The translations under genes and the position numbers were made by a program. Positions 62,271 through 64,000 of a stretch of DNA of 64,000 nt are shown here, piece by piece. The stretch lies in contig JAXRKN010000014.1 of the NCBI GenBank assembly GCA_038502055.1, positions 124,001 through 188,000 on the forward strand, given 5' to 3'. The DNA is from Tanytarsus gracilentus (lineage: Eukaryota; Arthropoda; Insecta; Diptera; Chironomidae). Under the pieces are notes generated by a model. It saw only the letters and a program-made list of their open reading frames with translations, ran no database searches and was not told the origin of the DNA. Position 1 is the stretch's first letter. Each line of letters opens with the position of its first letter.

Positions 62271-63678
62271 ATGGAGGTAAAATTAGAACAAAATTCGTCT
62301 TTCGAGCATTTCAAAATCCTCGATGAGTGCTGCTTTCTCTGTAATGATGGTCAAAATTCATTTGAAATGCTTTTAAATCATTTTAAGGAAATTCATTATG
62401 ATGGTAATTTTAAATTTTCACATTAACTTATCAATTAATCAATTTAAAATACTTTTCAGCTGTTAATAAATTTATTTCATGATTTTCTAATCAATTTTAA
62501 AAATTTTTAGACTACAACCATGAGTCTTCAATCGTTCACCTTTGCTCATGCCCACACGCGATCCAACTCCAACACGATTTAATTAACCACTTGCTGTTGA
62601 AATCGCTTTCCAATTACAAACCAACTCTTTCGATTAAACCAGAAGTTCATCAAGTCTCAGATCCAGAAATTCATCACGAACCAGTTAAAAGAAAAAGACG
62701 AACAAAAAGTGAAATCGAAAGTGGAAGTTATACAATTCGCTGTGATTACTGTCCTCGACTCTTCACCAAATCTCAAAGTCTCCAAACTCACTACAACACC
62801 ATGCACGACCCATTAAATCCTCACAAATGCAACATTTGTTCATTCGGTCATTGCAAAACTCAAAAAAATCTTCACTCACATTTAAAAACCCACGAAGAAA
62901 AATTGAACACTCCAAAAAATTGCTCGAAATGTGACAAAAAATTTCAAACCGATCTTCAACTTTATCATCACATGCTGACACATCGCGAAAAAATTCTAGC
63001 GTGCGATCACTGTGGAATGAAATTCAACATGAAAAATACTCTCGCACGTCACATTCTAACTCACTTTAAGAGATTCAAAGTCAGAGATAAAAGTCGTGAG
63101 AAGAAAACTTTGTGTCAGCACTGCTCGAGGTGGATAAGTTTCTATAATTTAAAGCGGCACATACGAGTCAGTCATTCGGAGAGCAAAAAGAAATATTCAT
63201 ACAAGTGTGACTTTGATGGCTGCGGAAAATCGTTTACCGAGAAACAAACGCTTAAAGATCACAAAAACTTGCATTATGGGGTGAGTCTGAAATATTTTAA
63301 ATGTATTAAATTTAACATCAATCTTTCCAGCTCAAACCTTACCTTTGTCCATACTGCGGAGTCTCATTTCCTCACATCGCAACTCTTCGACGCCACAAAA
63401 ATCGTCACATCGATCCCGAAAAATATAAATGTGAAGTTTGCAGTGAATGCTTCGTGACGAAAAAAAGTTTAACGAATCACGTTCAAAGACAGCACAATGA
63501 TGTCAACAACGACGCAAAACCATTCGCTTGCGACTACGAATCCTGCACGTCGACCTTTAAATACGAAAATTATCTACAAAATCACAAGAGAGATGTTCAT
63601 GTTAAAAAAAGATTGCGAGTTAGGGGCGGAAGAAGGAGGGAAGACGTTAATGATGCATTTCTCGAGATGAGTGAATGA
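62271..63678 (+). CDS. Eleven-finger C2H2 zinc-finger protein
   Basis: Exons 62271-62403, 62511-63280 and 63331-63678 join in phase to 416 residues. Two atypical fingers come first (CCFLCNDGQNSFEMLLNHF; HLCSCPHAIQLQHDLINHLL). A basic linker (PVKRKRRTKSE), possibly a nuclear signal, is followed by nine more fingers, from IRCDYCPRLFTKSQSLQTH through YKCDFDGCGKSFTEKQTLKDH and YLCPYCGVSFPHIATLRRH to FACDYESCTSTFKYENYLQNH. Two have the TFIIIA-like C-x4-C spacing. The basic C-terminus (RLRVRGGRRRED) may also aid nuclear import. It is a probable DNA-binding regulator; the orthologue is not recognised. Confidence 0.87.
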
Positions 63679-63772
63679 TCGATGTGATTTTTAATCAATA
63701 TGAAATTTTTATTACCTTTTTTTAATTCAATGAGACAACAAAAATAAATTAAAAAATTTCTCATTTAACTTT

Positions 63773-63976
63773 TTACTTGTTCGCCGCTTCAATTTCAGCC
63801 TCGATGAGTTTTCTATATTCATCAAATCCACCTTCCATGCTCTTGATTGTTCCTTTGTCGCACACCCATAGCTCTTTGCACACCATCCGAATGAGTCGTT
63901 CGTCGTGAGTTACCAGCATGACGCCACCGGAGAATTTGTTGATTGCCTTGCCGAGTGCTTCAATTGTTTCAATGTC
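63773..63976 (-). CDS. ABCF3: ABC transporter F family member 3, last exon (partial gene)
   Basis: The 3' exon (67 residues plus stop) of a gene running in from beyond the right edge. It begins at a TTTCAG acceptor with DIETIEALGKAINKF, just after the Walker B/D-loop region. It continues through GGVMLVTHDERLIRMVCKEL, whose His is the H-loop switch of the second ABC domain, and ends EAEIEAANK. The EALGKA and GGFDEYRKL features match ABCF3 rather than ABCF1 or ABCF2. ABCF proteins lack membrane spans and act on ribosomes or translation (GCN20 relatives). Everything upstream is outside the window. Confidence 0.88.
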   Translation of the reverse strand, partial: DIETIEALGKAINKFSGGVMLVTHDERLIRMVCKELWVCDKGTIKSMEGGFDEYRKLIEAEIEAANK

Positions 63977-64000
63977 CTGAAATTTAAAAATTTAATTTAA

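Noticed and set aside
1..64000. tRNA, rRNA or snRNA genes
   Set aside because: I looked for T-loop GTTCGA-type motifs with flanking stems and found none that fold; a covariance-model scan would be decisive.

Overview
This window is nuclear DNA from an insect, most likely a nematoceran fly and plausibly a chironomid midge. The sequence is very AT-rich, coding exons are split by short GT-AG introns (often 50-100 bp), and the recognisable genes are animal or insect families: host cell factor (Hcf) with Taspase1-type sites, a pickpocket DEG/ENaC channel, divergent ionotropic receptors (IRs), a group III secreted phospholipase A2, an unorthodox aquaporin, an SLC22-type organic cation transporter, neutral ceramidase and ABCF3. 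The taxonomic placement is inference. No bacterial or organelle signature was seen. Exon structures were built by eye from splice consensus and reading phase; all multi-exon genes below close in frame.

Layout. 1-1.7 kb: Copia-type Gag fragment with LTR-like repeats. 1.9-2.4 kb: a small uncertain gene and half of an AN1 finger. 2.6-8.5 kb, minus strand: phospholipase A2, aquaporin, organic cation transporter. 9.6-14.2 kb, plus: Hcf. 16-18 kb, minus: a 14-finger C2H2 protein. 19.3-24.8 kb, minus: a 31-bp satellite that runs into the end of a pickpocket channel gene, then neutral ceramidase. 25.8-28.5 kb: two LRR genes, one secreted and one membrane-bound. 29.5-35.4 kb: a repeat-dominated block with three related copies of a transposable element loaded with minisatellites, plus a 46-codon candidate gene. 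36 kb: a small Asn/Gln-rich repeat peptide with a TATA promoter.

36.6-54.6 kb is the most unusual part. Two inverted IR paralogues flank a tandem trio of large plus-strand genes. Two of the trio encode ankyrin-like helices, then an HExxH...E metalloprotease-like domain, then a NACHT-type P-loop NTPase. The third is an ankyrin-only protein separated from the second by seven copies of a 173-bp satellite. Insects are generally described as lacking NLR-like NACHT receptors, so a protease-NACHT architecture in a fly is the best candidate here for an undescribed system.

54.9-64 kb: a Cys-rich secreted protein, a secreted LRR protein, a 5-finger C2H2 gene, a 1002-residue Ser/Thr-rich type II membrane (mucin-like) protein, a 63-residue one-finger protein, an 11-finger C2H2 gene, and the last exon of ABCF3 entering from the right edge. 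Apart from the NACHT/IR block, neighbouring genes show no obvious shared pathway, as expected for a eukaryotic locus.
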